Assembly: GCA_016000085.1 (NCBI GenBank)
Contig: JAECRT010000009.1
Coordinates: 1-64,000, forward strand
Source: Sphingomonadaceae bacterium
GTDB lineage: Bacteria > Pseudomonadota > Alphaproteobacteria > Sphingomonadales > Sphingomonadaceae
Direction of reading: 5' to 3'
Length of the DNA stretch: 64,000 nt
The notes below the pieces were generated by a model. That model was not told where the DNA came from and searched no databases. It saw only the letters and a program-made list of their open reading frames with translations. Positions within the stretch are counted from its first letter, which is position 1. Every line of letters starts with the position of its first letter. The position numbers and the translations under genes are program-made. Below, piece by piece: positions 45,770 through 55,265 of the stretch.

Positions 45770-45919
45770 TCAGTTAAGGGTGGGTTGTTTTTCATCCGGA
45801 TGCTGTGCGGCTTTGCGCGCGCAGCATTGCAGCATCAGATCGTTCAGGCGCATCTCGTCCTGCGCCCCCGACATGAATGCCAGGCAAATCCAATCCAGAC
45901 ACCTTGCCAGCAACAGCAT
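45770..45919 (-). CDS. Candidate small protein, 49 residues
   Basis: A 49-residue open frame beginning MLLLARCLDWICLAFMSG, with GGAGAGGG ending three bases before its ATG and a short AT-rich stretch with TATATT upstream. The first ~16 residues are hydrophobic with Cys, the rest is polar (QHPDEKQPTLN). It lies in the 269-base space between the CDP-alcohol phosphotransferase and the efflux operon, convergent with the former, and is too short for routine gene calling. I recognise no family. The ribosome site is the main support. Confidence 0.4.
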   Translation of the reverse strand: MLLLARCLDWICLAFMSGAQDEMRLNDLMLQCCARKAAQHPDEKQPTLN

Positions 45920-46022
45920 GGTTCCCTCTCCATATTCTTATCCCCCGAATATAACAGATTCGCGGCGGGAAAGAAGAGGGATGTATCTGGCCGCACGGAT
46001 CCCGATTGCGGACAGAATGGTC

Positions 46023-47390
46023 CTACTGATCGGCGGCAATGACCCGGTAGAGCAGAATGCGGTTGCTCACTAGCGCCAGATCCGTGGCGATCGCGGACTG
46101 GCGCGCACTATAGAGGGTGCGCTGGCTGGTCAGCGCGGTGAGGAACGTGTCGATCCCGGCGCGGTACCGCTGTTCGGCCAGATCATAGGTGCGCTGACTG
46201 GCGGCGACCAGTCGCTGCTGCGCGGCCTGTTGCGCGTCGATCGTGCCTGCGCGGGCCAGCCCGTCGGCCACTTCGCGAAAGGCGGTTTGCACCGCCTTTT
46301 CATATTGCGCCAGGTACAGGTCGCGCTGTGCCTTGCTATAGTCGAGATTACCGCGCGCGGCGCCGCCGAAGATTGGGAGGGTGGCGGAAGGATTGACCGA
46401 CCAGGCGAAGGCGTTGCCGGTAAAGAGCGAGGACAAGGCCGAACTGGCGACACCGATCGCCGACGTCAGGCTGATCTTCGGGAACATCGCCGCGCGCGCC
46501 GCGCCGATATCGGCGTTGGCGGCTTTGAGTTGATGTTCCGCCTGCAACACGTCGGGCCGCTGAAGCAAGATGTCGGATGAAAGCGCGGCAGGAACTCTGG
46601 CCACGCCTGCCATCACGCTATCGAGCGAAACAGGCAGCAGCGCCTCTTCAACCGGCGCGCCTGCCAACAGGTTGAGCGCGTTACGGTCCTGCGCCACCTG
46701 CGTCACATTGGCGGCGACGTCGGACGCGGCCTGCTCCACGATGGTTTCGGCCTGATAGACATCGAGTTTGCCTGACAGCCCCGCCCCGTTGAGCGAACGG
46801 GTCAGCGCCAGCGTGCGTTCGGCGCTGGCCAGCGTTTGGCGCGACAGTGCCAGCAATTGCTGGTCGGCGGCCAGCGTCGCATAGGCGGTGGCCGTTTCCG
46901 CGATCAGGGAAATACGGGTCGCCCGTGTGCCTTCTTCGGTCGCGAGATAGGTTTCTAGCGCCGATTCACTCAGGTTGCGCAGGCGTCCGAACAGGTCGAT
47001 CTCGAACGCGCTAAAGCCGACATCGGCGCTATAGCTATTTTGCCGGGCGTCATTCTGGCGCACGAAGCCAGCAGCCGCGTCGCCAGTGACGGTCGGCAAC
47101 TGGGCCGCGCGCTGCACCCGATACTGGGCACGGGCCGACTGCACATTGGCGAGCGCGGCGCGCAGGTCGCGATTATTGGCCAACGCGCGCTCGATGACGG
47201 TGGTCAGCCGTTGGTCGACGATAAGCTGCGTCCAGGGCAGGCCCGCCGCTACGCCGGGCTGCACGGCGGCATAGGCTTCGCCGCTGGGCAGGGTGGCGGG
47301 GACGGGCGGCAAGGGCCGTACATAGACCGGGGCCATATTGCATCCGGCGAGCGCAAGCGCCGTGGTCAGGGTCAGGAGTGCGCGGGTCAT
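46023..47390 (-). CDS. RND efflux outer-membrane channel (NodT/OprM family)
   Basis: A 455-residue outer-membrane lipoprotein with signal peptide and lipobox TTALALAGCN. Two repeated TolC-type units (ALANNRDLRAALANVQSARA ... and LLQRPDVLQAEHQLKAANAD) give the helical tunnel and barrel. It is the exit duct of the tripartite pump. Its start overlaps the pump gene stop by four bases (ATGA), so it is translated with it. The last gene of the operon. Confidence 0.94.
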   Translation of the reverse strand: MTRALLTLTTALALAGCNMAPVYVRPLPPVPATLPSGEAYAAVQPGVAAGLPWTQLIVDQRLTTVIERALANNRDLRAALANVQSARAQYRVQRAAQLPTVTGDAAAGFVRQNDARQNSYSADVGFSAFEIDLFGRLRNLSESALETYLATEEGTRATRISLIAETATAYATLAADQQLLALSRQTLASAERTLALTRSLNGAGLSGKLDVYQAETIVEQAASDVAANVTQVAQDRNALNLLAGAPVEEALLPVSLDSVMAGVARVPAALSSDILLQRPDVLQAEHQLKAANADIGAARAAMFPKISLTSAIGVASSALSSLFTGNAFAWSVNPSATLPIFGGAARGNLDYSKAQRDLYLAQYEKAVQTAFREVADGLARAGTIDAQQAAQQRLVAASQRTYDLAEQRYRAGIDTFLTALTSQRTLYSARQSAIATDLALVSNRILLYRVIAADQ

Positions 47391-50300
47391 GCGGGAACTC
47401 CTGCCTGCGGCGCGGGCGGCATTGCGGTGCCATTGCCTTCTTTGTCGCTGCCAAACAGCCGGGCGATGGTGATGAAGAAGAGCGGCACATAGAAGATCGC
47501 CAAGACCGTCGCGGTGATCATGCCGCCGACCACCGCCGTACCGATCGCGACCCGGCTCTGCGCGCCCGCGCCGGTAGCGATGGCGAGCGGAATGACACCC
47601 GCGACGAAGGCGAGCGATGTCATCAGGATAGGGCGGAAACGCAGGCGCGCCGCCTCCAGCGCCGAAGCCATGGCGTCCTTGCCATCGCGATGCGCCAGTT
47701 CGGCAAATTCGACGATCAGGATGGCGTTCTTGGCCGCCAGCCCCATGGTCGTGAGCAGCCCGACCTGAAAATAGATGTTGTTTTCAAGACCGCGCGCCCA
47801 CACCGCGATCACGGCGCCGATCAGGCCGAGCGGAATGACGAGCAGCACCGCGAGCGGGATGGACCAGCTTTCATAGAGCGCCGCGAGGCACAGAAACACG
47901 ACCAGCACCGACAGGGCGTAGAGCAAGGGCGCCTGCCCCCCGGACAGTTGCTCCTGATAGGACAGGCCGCTCCATGCATAGCTGGTGCCGGCGGGAAGCT
48001 GTTTCTGCAAGGCTACGATCCGGTCCATCGCTTCACCCGAACTTGCGCCGACGCCGGCCTGCCCCTGAATTTCATAGGCCGACTGGCCATTGAAGCGCGC
48101 CAGACTGGTCGGTCCCATCGCCCAGTGGCTGGTCGCAAAGGCGGAAAAGGGCACCATTTCGCCCGTCGAGGCCGACCGCACCATCCAGTTGTCGAGGTCG
48201 GAGGGCAGCGCGCGATAGGGGGCATCGGCCTGCATATAGACGCGCTTCACCCGGCCGCGATCGACGAAATCATTGACATAGGTGCTGCCCCAGGCGGAAC
48301 TGAGCACGGCGTCGACGCTGCTTTGGGTCAGGCCCAGCACGGCGAGTTTTTCCGAGTCGATATCGACCTTGAGCTGCGGCGTATCTTCCAGCGTGGCGGC
48401 GCGGACCCCTGCGAGCATCGGGTCTTTCTGTGCGGCGGTGAGCAACTGATTGCGCAACGCCAGGAAGCGATCGCGCGGCAGGCCGCCGCTATTGAGCAGT
48501 TCGAAGGTGAAGCCATTGGACTGGCCAAGGCCGCGTATCGACGGCGGCGTCATCGCCAGCACCTTGGCGTCGCGGATGGCGGCCAATTGCTTGTTCGCGC
48601 GCATCGCAATGGCGCCGGCCGTGTTCGCCGTGCCCTTGCGCGCATCCCACGGGGCCAGATTGATGAAGCCCTGCGCGGTATTCTCACCCTGGCCCGCAAA
48701 GCTGAAGCCCGACATGATGAAGGCGAAGGAGACATTATCCTTTTCGTCGCTCATGAAATAATTCTGGACTTTTTCGGTCGCGGCGGCGGTGCGACTGGAC
48801 TTTGCGCCAGCGGGCAGAGTGAGTTGCACCATGACCTGACCCTGATCCTCGACCGGCAGGAAACTGGACGGCAGGCGCACGAACAGCAGCGCCAGCACGG
48901 CCAGGATGACGACATAGCCGCCCCAGAACAGCGCCCGACGGCCAACCATCTGTTCGGTGCGGCGCATATAGCCGTTGGTCAGCCGTTCGAACCAGCGATT
49001 GAACTTGCCCGCCAGCCCCTGGGTCCGGCGATCCTCATGCACGGGTTTGAGGATCGTGGCGCACAAAGCGGGGGACAGGATCAGCGCGACCAGCACCGAC
49101 AGCAGCATTGAGGAGACGATAGTGATGGAGAATTGGCGATAGATGACGCCGGTCGATCCACCGAAAAAGGCCATCGGCAGCAACACGGCGGACAGGACGA
49201 GGGCGATGCCGACCAGCGCGCTGCCGATTTCTTCCATCGACTTGATCGTCGCGTCGCGCGGGGAAAGCCCTTCTTCCTCCATCAGGCGCTCGACATTTTC
49301 GACCACGACAATGGCGTCATCGACCAGCAGGCCGATCGACAGGACCATGCCGAACAGGGTGAGCGTATTGATCGAGTAGCCAAACAGCGCCAGCACGCCG
49401 AACGTGCCCAACAGCACCACCGGCACTGCGATCGCCGGGATCAGCGTTGCGCGCCAGCTTTGCAGGAAGACGAACATCACCACGACGACCAGCAGCACCG
49501 CTTCGATCAGGGTCTGAATGACTTCATCGACCGACAATTTGATGAAAGGCGTGGTGTCGCGCGGGAAATTGACCTTGTAGCCATGGGGCAGATTGGCGGA
49601 GAGTTCCGCCACCTTCGCCTTGACCATTTCGGCGGTCTTAAGCGCATCGGCGCCCGGCGCAAGTTGCAGCGCCATGCCCGACGCGGGATGACCGTTCAGC
49701 CGCGCCGAGGTGGTATAGCTTTCATTGCCCAGTTCAACCCGCGCCACGTCGGACAGATGGATCACCGATCCGTCGCTCTGCGTCTTGACGATGATGGCAC
49801 GGAACTGGTCGGGCGTCTGGAGTCGGGCGCGCGAGGTGACGGTGGCGTTGATCTGCTGGCCGGCGGGCGCGGGATCGGCGCCGATCTGTCCGGCCGACAC
49901 TTCGACATTCTGGGCGGCAATGGCGCTCTGGACGTCGGATGGCATCAGTTTGACGGCGGCGAGCTTGTAGGGGTCGAGCCAGACGCGCATCGCATATTGC
50001 GACCCGAAAATCTGGGTTGCGCCGATGCCGTTGATGCGGGCGATCGGGTCTTGAAAATTATTGACCAGATAGTCCGCGATGTCCGACTGCGACGCGGTGT
50101 CGCTATTGTCATAGAGGCCCACGACCATCAGGAAGTCGTTTTGGGACTTGGTGACGGTCAGCCCCTGTTGCTGCACCGGGTTGGGCAGGCGGCTGAGCGC
50201 CTGCTGCACCTTGTTCTGAACCTGCACCTGCGCGGTGTCGGGATCAGTGCCCTTCTGGAAGGTGACGGTGATCCGCGACTGGCCGGTCGCCGACGACGAG

Positions 50301-50542
50301 GAAGAGAAATACATCAGGCCGTCGATGCCGGTCAGCTGTTGTTCGATGACCTGGGTGACGCTGGTTTCGACGGTTTCGGCTGACGCGCCGGGATAGTTGG
50401 CGCTGATCCCTACGGACGGAGGCGCAATGTCGGGATATTGGGCGATGGGGAGCGATAACATCGACCCCAGTCCTGCCAGCATGATGCCGATGGCGATGAC
50501 CCAGGCGAAGATCGGCCGTTCGATGAAATAGCGGCTCAACAC
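47387..50542 (-). CDS. RND efflux pump, HAE1 type (AcrB/MexB-like)
   Basis: A 1051-residue proton-driven inner-membrane pump with 12 transmembrane helices and two large periplasmic loops. It opens SRYFIERPIFAWVIAIGIML. Charged residues of the proton relay lie in TM4 (FGMVLSIGLLVDDAIVVVEN, with the Asp pair), and the second half has GLAAKNAILIVEFAELAHRD. The length and motifs fit multidrug rather than metal exporters. It starts ten bases behind the adaptor gene. Drug range cannot be read from sequence. Confidence 0.95.
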   Translation of the reverse strand: MLSRYFIERPIFAWVIAIGIMLAGLGSMLSLPIAQYPDIAPPSVGISANYPGASAETVETSVTQVIEQQLTGIDGLMYFSSSSSATGQSRITVTFQKGTDPDTAQVQVQNKVQQALSRLPNPVQQQGLTVTKSQNDFLMVVGLYDNSDTASQSDIADYLVNNFQDPIARINGIGATQIFGSQYAMRVWLDPYKLAAVKLMPSDVQSAIAAQNVEVSAGQIGADPAPAGQQINATVTSRARLQTPDQFRAIIVKTQSDGSVIHLSDVARVELGNESYTTSARLNGHPASGMALQLAPGADALKTAEMVKAKVAELSANLPHGYKVNFPRDTTPFIKLSVDEVIQTLIEAVLLVVVVMFVFLQSWRATLIPAIAVPVVLLGTFGVLALFGYSINTLTLFGMVLSIGLLVDDAIVVVENVERLMEEEGLSPRDATIKSMEEIGSALVGIALVLSAVLLPMAFFGGSTGVIYRQFSITIVSSMLLSVLVALILSPALCATILKPVHEDRRTQGLAGKFNRWFERLTNGYMRRTEQMVGRRALFWGGYVVILAVLALLFVRLPSSFLPVEDQGQVMVQLTLPAGAKSSRTAAATEKVQNYFMSDEKDNVSFAFIMSGFSFAGQGENTAQGFINLAPWDARKGTANTAGAIAMRANKQLAAIRDAKVLAMTPPSIRGLGQSNGFTFELLNSGGLPRDRFLALRNQLLTAAQKDPMLAGVRAATLEDTPQLKVDIDSEKLAVLGLTQSSVDAVLSSAWGSTYVNDFVDRGRVKRVYMQADAPYRALPSDLDNWMVRSASTGEMVPFSAFATSHWAMGPTSLARFNGQSAYEIQGQAGVGASSGEAMDRIVALQKQLPAGTSYAWSGLSYQEQLSGGQAPLLYALSVLVVFLCLAALYESWSIPLAVLLVIPLGLIGAVIAVWARGLENNIYFQVGLLTTMGLAAKNAILIVEFAELAHRDGKDAMASALEAARLRFRPILMTSLAFVAGVIPLAIATGAGAQSRVAIGTAVVGGMITATVLAIFYVPLFFITIARLFGSDKEGNGTAMPPAPQAGVPA

Positions 50543-50552
50543 GGCCCGGCTC

Positions 50553-51671
50553 CTACTTCGCGGCCGAAATGGCGACGGGCTTCACGACATCGTCGGGCAG
50601 CACCTTGTCCGTGCCTTCGACGATCAGTCGGTCGCCGACCTTGAGGCCCGCAGTAATCAGCCATTTGTCGCCGATCGCCTGACCCGCCGTGACGACGCGG
50701 CGCTCAACCTTGTTCGCCTTGTTCACGACCAGCGCGGTCGCATTGCCCTTGGGATCGCGACTAATCCCCTGTTGTGGTACCAATATGGCGCCCGGAACGA
50801 TGGATTGCGGCGCAACGACGCGCACGAACATGCCGGGCATCAACAGGCCGTCGGGATTGGGGAAGCGGGCACGCAGCGTCACCGTGCCGCTGTTGACGTC
50901 GACGATCGGTTCGGCGAATTCGATCCGCCCCTCCTGCGGATAGTCGCTGCCATCATCCAGTTTCAGCTTGATGGTGGCGCTGGCGGGCAGGGTCGTGCCT
51001 GCCGCCAGTGAACGGCGCAGCGCGAGCAGTTGTGCGCTGGATTGGGTCACATCGACATAAATCGGGTCGAGTTGCTGGATGGTGGTCAGTGGATCGGTCT
51101 GGCTGGCGGTCACCAGCGCGCCTGGCGTAAACAGCGACCGACCGATGCGCCCGCTGATGGGCGCGCGGACCAGCGTGAATTCCAGATTGACGTTCATCGT
51201 CTGAAGGGTGGCGCGCGCCTGTTGCACGGAGGCAGCCGCTTGCCGCGCGGTGGCGGTCACATCGTCGCGGTCCTGCGCGCTGATCGCTTCGCTGTCGGCC
51301 AGCGTGCCATAGCGGCGCGCCTTCGCCTGCGCGGCCATCTGTGTCGCTTGGGCGCTGGCGAGCGTAGCGAGCGCTTCGTCCCGTGATGCGCGATAGAGGC
51401 GCTGGTCGATCTGGTAGAGGGGCTGTCCTGCGCTGACCATCGCGCCTTCGGTGAACAGACGCTTTTGAATGACGCCGGCCACCTGGGGCCGTACTTCGGA
51501 CATCATCGTGGAAACGGTACGCCCCGGCAACTCGCTCGCTACCGTCACATTCTGAGCGGTCAGCGTCACTACGCCCACTTCCACCGGCCCCTTTTGCGGC
51601 GGCTGCGGCTGGCCACAGGCGGCCATCAGGATGCAGAGCGCCAGCGGCGTGGTGCGAAGGCTACGAAACAT
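50553..51671 (-). CDS. RND efflux periplasmic adaptor (AcrA/MexA family)
   Basis: A 372-residue membrane-fusion protein anchored as a lipoprotein (TTPLALCILMAACGQPQPP). The barrel-sandwich, a helical hairpin (EALATLASAQATQMAAQAKA) and a beta-barrel domain (VRAPISGRIGRSLFTPGALV) follow in order. Start MFRSLRT (51671) immediately precedes the lipoprotein signal; an open frame 44 codons longer is low-complexity and lacks a signal. It is the first gene of the three-gene pump operon, divergent from a two-component system 339 bases away. Confidence 0.94.
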   Translation of the reverse strand: MFRSLRTTPLALCILMAACGQPQPPQKGPVEVGVVTLTAQNVTVASELPGRTVSTMMSEVRPQVAGVIQKRLFTEGAMVSAGQPLYQIDQRLYRASRDEALATLASAQATQMAAQAKARRYGTLADSEAISAQDRDDVTATARQAAASVQQARATLQTMNVNLEFTLVRAPISGRIGRSLFTPGALVTASQTDPLTTIQQLDPIYVDVTQSSAQLLALRRSLAAGTTLPASATIKLKLDDGSDYPQEGRIEFAEPIVDVNSGTVTLRARFPNPDGLLMPGMFVRVVAPQSIVPGAILVPQQGISRDPKGNATALVVNKANKVERRVVTAGQAIGDKWLITAGLKVGDRLIVEGTDKVLPDDVVKPVAISAAK

Positions 51672-51913
51672 GGTCAGGCGCGTTTCCTTGTTAACCAGGC
51701 GGAGCCTCACGATACCCATCGGCGCATGGGGCCGAAACGGCCGGGCGCACGCGGGGGAGGGGGAGGGAGCGTGCGCTGACGGCGGCACTGGCCGAACCGA
51801 CATAGGGCATCGCGAGAACTCCGCATGGCGTCGGCGGGGGCTGCCGACATCGCCCTCTTCGGGAATTTGTGCGTTACGTCATAGTGGAATTTATTTTCCG
51901 AACGGATCGGACT

Positions 51914-51959
51914 GTTGCGGTGCAACGCGATTGCGTATCGCTTTGTAACGCCCTGTAAC
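51914..51959. promoter_or_regulatory. Response-regulator repeat in the divergent efflux/two-component region
   Basis: In the 339-base gene-free region between the efflux adaptor and the response regulator, TGTAAC occurs at 51944-51949 and again at 51954-51959, exactly ten bases apart, as OmpR-family half-sites do. A GTTGC-GGT-GCAAC inverted repeat lies just upstream at 51914-51926. Both are 50-100 bases before the regulator gene. They are candidate sites for autoregulation and for control of the pump. Nothing else stands out in this stretch. Confidence 0.45.
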
Positions 51960-52010
51960 ATAGCGGTGGAAAGCGCAGACTTGTTCTTCGTTGCGCGCTA
52001 GGAAATGGCT

Positions 52011-52742
52011 ATGATCGAACTTTCCCCCTCGCGTCCCGCCACTGTGCTCGTGGTCGATGACGATGCGGATATCCGTGACCTGATCGTTGGCCAATTGCGC
52101 CAGGAAAATTATCGCCTTCTGGGCGCGGACAGCCTGACCCAGTTGCGTCAGACTCTGCGCGACGAACCCGTCGATCTGATCGTACTGGACCTCAACCTGC
52201 CCGATGGCGATGGCCTTTCGCTGTGCCGCGAGTTGCGGAGCGAGGGATCGGACATCCAGATCATCATGGTCACGGCGCGGGGCAGCGCGATCGACCGGGT
52301 ACTAGGGCTGGAACTGGGCGCGGACGATTATTTGACCAAGCCGTTCGAACCACGCGAATTGCTGGTGCGCATCCGCAACCTGTTGCGGCGGGGGCGGAGC
52401 GAACCGGCTGCGGCGCGTGCGGGCGCGGCGCGCTATGCCTGTTTCGGCCCGTGGCGGCTTGATCTGGTGCAGCGGCGGCTGGTCGCGCCGGACGAGCGGC
52501 TGGTCATGTTGTCGTCGGCGGAATATCGGCTACTGTGCCGCTTCATCGAGGAGCCCAATGTCGTGCTGGCGCGCGAAACGCTGTTGCCTGAGAGACGCGC
52601 CACGGCGGCCTTCGATCGGTCGATCGATTTGCAGGTCAGCCGGTTGCGGCAGAAGCTGAGCGCGATCGAGGGTGGGGGCGAATTGATCCTGACCGTGCGT
52701 GGGGAAGGCTATGTGCTGGCCAGCGGCGTGGATTATTCATGA
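52011..52742 (+). CDS. OmpR-family response regulator
   Basis: A 243-residue two-domain regulator. Receiver: TVLVVDDDADIRDLIVGQLR, phospho-Asp in DLIVLDLNLPDGDGL, Lys in YLTKPFEPRELLVRI. The C-terminal winged helix contains MLSSAEYRLLCRFIEEPNVV and a recognition helix near SIDLQVSRLRQKLSAIEG. Start at 52011 is preferred over an ATG at 52005, because AGGA lies seven bases before it. It overlaps the kinase gene by ATGA. Divergence from the pump operon suggests it controls efflux. Confidence 0.93.
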   Translation: MIELSPSRPATVLVVDDDADIRDLIVGQLRQENYRLLGADSLTQLRQTLRDEPVDLIVLDLNLPDGDGLSLCRELRSEGSDIQIIMVTARGSAIDRVLGLELGADDYLTKPFEPRELLVRIRNLLRRGRSEPAAARAGAARYACFGPWRLDLVQRRLVAPDERLVMLSSAEYRLLCRFIEEPNVVLARETLLPERRATAAFDRSIDLQVSRLRQKLSAIEGGGELILTVRGEGYVLASGVDYS

Positions 52743-54106
52743 TCGTGCACCCGATCGCGCGGGTGCGCGCCTTTTTTGGATCGATGGCCGGGCAGATTTT
52801 CGTTATCCTGACGCTGGGCATGTCGGTCGCCGCGATCATCGCTTTGCTGGTCGCGGAACAGACCCGCCGCCATGATTTCGAGCGGGTGAGGCGATCGCGC
52901 GTGGTGGCGAGCGCGGTCGATATTGCCGATCGTCTGCGCCGTGATCCGCGACGGATCGAAGGGATGATGGCGACCCATAGTATCATGGGCGCGTCCCCTG
53001 CGCCCGCCGGTGTCGCAATCAGCGAACCCGATGCGGAACTGGAAACGACACTTGCCGCCCGCTTCGGACCACAATCGCAACCCGAAGCAGGGCAGGTGCC
53101 GATCGGCCTGTGCTTTCCCGGCAATTTCGCAGCCAAGGATCGCGCGGCGGGCCTGATCGATGCGCCGCGTCCAGATTGTTGGGTCGTGCGTTTTACCGAC
53201 AGCCACGGCGAACGACGGGCGCTAGCGCTCAGCTTCCCGCGCCTCGCCAAGCCACCGGCGATCATCTATAATCCCTTTTACCTGCTGGTCATCATCATCG
53301 CGTCCGCGGGCCTCGCTATCCTCGTCGCTCGCTTTGTGTCGAAACCGTTGCGGCGGCTGGAACGGGCGGCGGAGGCCTTTTCCGTGTCGCTCGACCCCGA
53401 AGAAATACCCGAACGCGGGCCGGAGGAAGTACGCGCCGCCCTGTCCACCTTCAACCTGATGCAGCGCCGCGCCCGCGCCGGTTTCGCCGAGCGCACGCAG
53501 CTGCTGGCCGCGATCAGCCATGACCTTCAGACGCCTTTGACCCGAATGCGGCTGCGGCTGGAACTGATCGACAATGTGGAGCTGCGCGGGCGGCTATTGC
53601 AAGATCTTCAGGCGATGCAGACGCTTGTGCGCGAAGGGCTGGACCTGGCCAGCAGCACCGAGGCGCGGGAAGAATGGTCGGCGCTGGACATCGACTCGCT
53701 GCTCGCAAGCATGGCCGAAGATGCCGAGGAACTGGGCGCGCCGGTGCGTTTCACAACCGGCTGCGGCGGTACGGTGCGGGTCAAGCTCAATGCGCTCACT
53801 CGCTGCATCGCCAATCTGGTCGATAATGCGGTAAGATATGGCGGTAGCGCGGACATTGGGTGCGTGCGAGCGAACGGACGTGTGTTGATCCATGTGCGCG
53901 ACCGGGGGCCGGGCATCCCGGTCGAGCAGCTTGACCAGATGTTCGAGCCGTTCACGCGCGGGCCCAGCAGTCAGCCGGGCGGGCGGCATGGAACGGGCAT
54001 TGGACTGACCATCGTCCGATCGCTGGCGATGAGTTTCGAGGCGTCGGTAAGGCTGCGTAACGCCGACGACGGCGGGCTAATCGCGACGATCGATATGAAA
54101 GCCTAG
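52739..54106 (+). CDS. Sensor histidine kinase (HAMP-HisKA-HATPase)
   Basis: A 455-residue membrane kinase. TM1 near 18-40 (QIFVILTLGMSVAAIIALLV), a ~135-residue periplasmic sensor, TM2 near 180-200 (PFYLLVIIIASAGLAILVAR), HAMP, HisKA with the acceptor His in AAISHDLQTPLTRMRLRLEL, N box NLVDNAVRYGG and G boxes GPGIPVEQ / HGTGIGLTIVR. It overlaps its regulator by four bases. The periplasmic part has two Cys (LCFPGNF; DCWVVRF) that could form a disulfide. The signal is unknown; membrane stress or drugs are likely given the divergent pump. Confidence 0.93.
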   Translation: MIVHPIARVRAFFGSMAGQIFVILTLGMSVAAIIALLVAEQTRRHDFERVRRSRVVASAVDIADRLRRDPRRIEGMMATHSIMGASPAPAGVAISEPDAELETTLAARFGPQSQPEAGQVPIGLCFPGNFAAKDRAAGLIDAPRPDCWVVRFTDSHGERRALALSFPRLAKPPAIIYNPFYLLVIIIASAGLAILVARFVSKPLRRLERAAEAFSVSLDPEEIPERGPEEVRAALSTFNLMQRRARAGFAERTQLLAAISHDLQTPLTRMRLRLELIDNVELRGRLLQDLQAMQTLVREGLDLASSTEAREEWSALDIDSLLASMAEDAEELGAPVRFTTGCGGTVRVKLNALTRCIANLVDNAVRYGGSADIGCVRANGRVLIHVRDRGPGIPVEQLDQMFEPFTRGPSSQPGGRHGTGIGLTIVRSLAMSFEASVRLRNADDGGLIATIDMKA

Positions 54107-54263
54107 AGCATCGTGCGCAAAGTCATGCGCAGAGGGTGATTACCGAACTTTCCAGTTTTCCGGCATTGCACAGTTGAGACGGTGAAACTGGCGTCGAGCA
54201 GGCTTATTGCACAGTCGCTTATGTCGAGCAGCAACTAGAGCGCTCCGAATAAAACGACAAACA

Positions 54264-54325
54264 TATGTCAAACATACGCCGAATTTCGAAAACGCTCTCG
54301 AATTGATATGGCTGACCCATCTAAT
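54264..54325 (+). promoter_or_regulatory. Candidate KdpE-controlled promoter of the porin-kdp operon
   Basis: Half-sites TATGTC (54264-54269) and TACGCC (54275-54280) are 11 bases apart and followed by TCTCGAATTGATAT (54296-54309) and, 17 bases after CTCGAA, a -10-like TCTAAT (54320-54325). The same arrangement with identical spacing occurs at 63212-63273. A second view of the repeat is CAAACATA at 54258 and 54269, also 11 apart. An OmpR-family site of this form fits KdpE. The preceding ~150 bases (54107-54255) show no gene. Confidence 0.6.
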
Positions 54326-54389
54326 TGGGCGTCCTCATGATTCGTCCTGGCTACCGATTGGCGGTGGTCAAGGTGCGGATGGGGGACTT

Positions 54390-55253
54390 ATGAACAAAGC
54401 GAATTTCATACCAGTTATTGGCCTATTGGCTTTTGCGTTGCCCGCCCACGCTCAGTCGAGCGAGCAATCCGTAGAAGTCGAAACGCCCCCTGCCTTGGTT
54501 GTCAACGGCGCGGCCACGCTCGCCTCCGACTATCGTTTCCGAGGCATATCGCAGACGAATAAGGCAATGGCTGTTCAGGGCGGACTGACCGTTTCCCATG
54601 AAAGCGGACTTTATATAGGCTCCTGGGCTTCCAACCTTTCGGGCTGGGGTACTTTCGGCGGCGCCAACATGGAACTCGATCTGATCGGCGGCTACAAGGC
54701 GCAGCTATCGGACAACACCACGATCGACGTTGGCCTGACCTGGTACATGTACCCCAGCGGCGCGGACAAGACCGACTTTGCCGAACCCTATGTCAAGCTG
54801 TCCGGCACGACTGGCGCCGCGACACTGACGGCAGGCGCTGCCTATGCACCCAAGCAGCAGGCGCTGGGCCGCTGGTACTTCACCGGCCTGGACGCGGCCG
54901 CAGGTGCCTATAGCGACCCGGGCGACAAAGAGGATAATCTTTACCTCTGGGGCGACGCAGCCATTGCCATTACCGATACGCCGATCACCGCAAAGGCTCA
55001 TATCGGCCATAGCTGGGGCAATGAGGGCCTTGGTCCCAACGCCACCAGCGTCACACCGACAGGCCGTTATTGGGATTGGTCGCTGGGCGCGGACGCTACC
55101 TGGAGCAACCTGACCTTCAACATCAGCTACGTCGATACCGATATTTCGGTTCGCAAGGCGGCCTATCTCCAGCCCAGCTTCAGCAAAGGCCAAGATGGCT
55201 CCGGGTCGATCGCGGATGGCACGGTCATCATGTCGCTGACGGCGGCATTCTAG
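54390..55253 (+). CDS. TorF family putative outer-membrane porin
   Basis: A 287-residue outer-membrane protein. A signal peptide (VIGLLAFALPAHAQS) is followed by the family opening NGAATLASDYRFRGISQTNK, then alternating amphipathic beta strands ending with VIMSLTAAF (terminal Phe for barrel insertion). The TIGR02001-type pattern is linked to uncharacterised porin-like proteins. Start MNKANFIP (54390) is right before the signal; the open frame reaches 61 codons further but without similarity. The next ORF starts 12 bases later and leads into kdpFABC, so it may be the outer-membrane entry for potassium under limitation; that is inference. Confidence 0.85.
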   Translation: MNKANFIPVIGLLAFALPAHAQSSEQSVEVETPPALVVNGAATLASDYRFRGISQTNKAMAVQGGLTVSHESGLYIGSWASNLSGWGTFGGANMELDLIGGYKAQLSDNTTIDVGLTWYMYPSGADKTDFAEPYVKLSGTTGAATLTAGAAYAPKQQALGRWYFTGLDAAAGAYSDPGDKEDNLYLWGDAAIAITDTPITAKAHIGHSWGNEGLGPNATSVTPTGRYWDWSLGADATWSNLTFNISYVDTDISVRKAAYLQPSFSKGQDGSGSIADGTVIMSLTAAF

Positions 55254-55265
55254 GAAGGAACGACG

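Noticed and set aside
47378..49111. Open frame of 577 codons opposite the RND pump gene
   Set aside because: Antisense shadow: rich in Arg, Gln, His and Asp, no recognisable motif, and the minus strand encodes a textbook pump.
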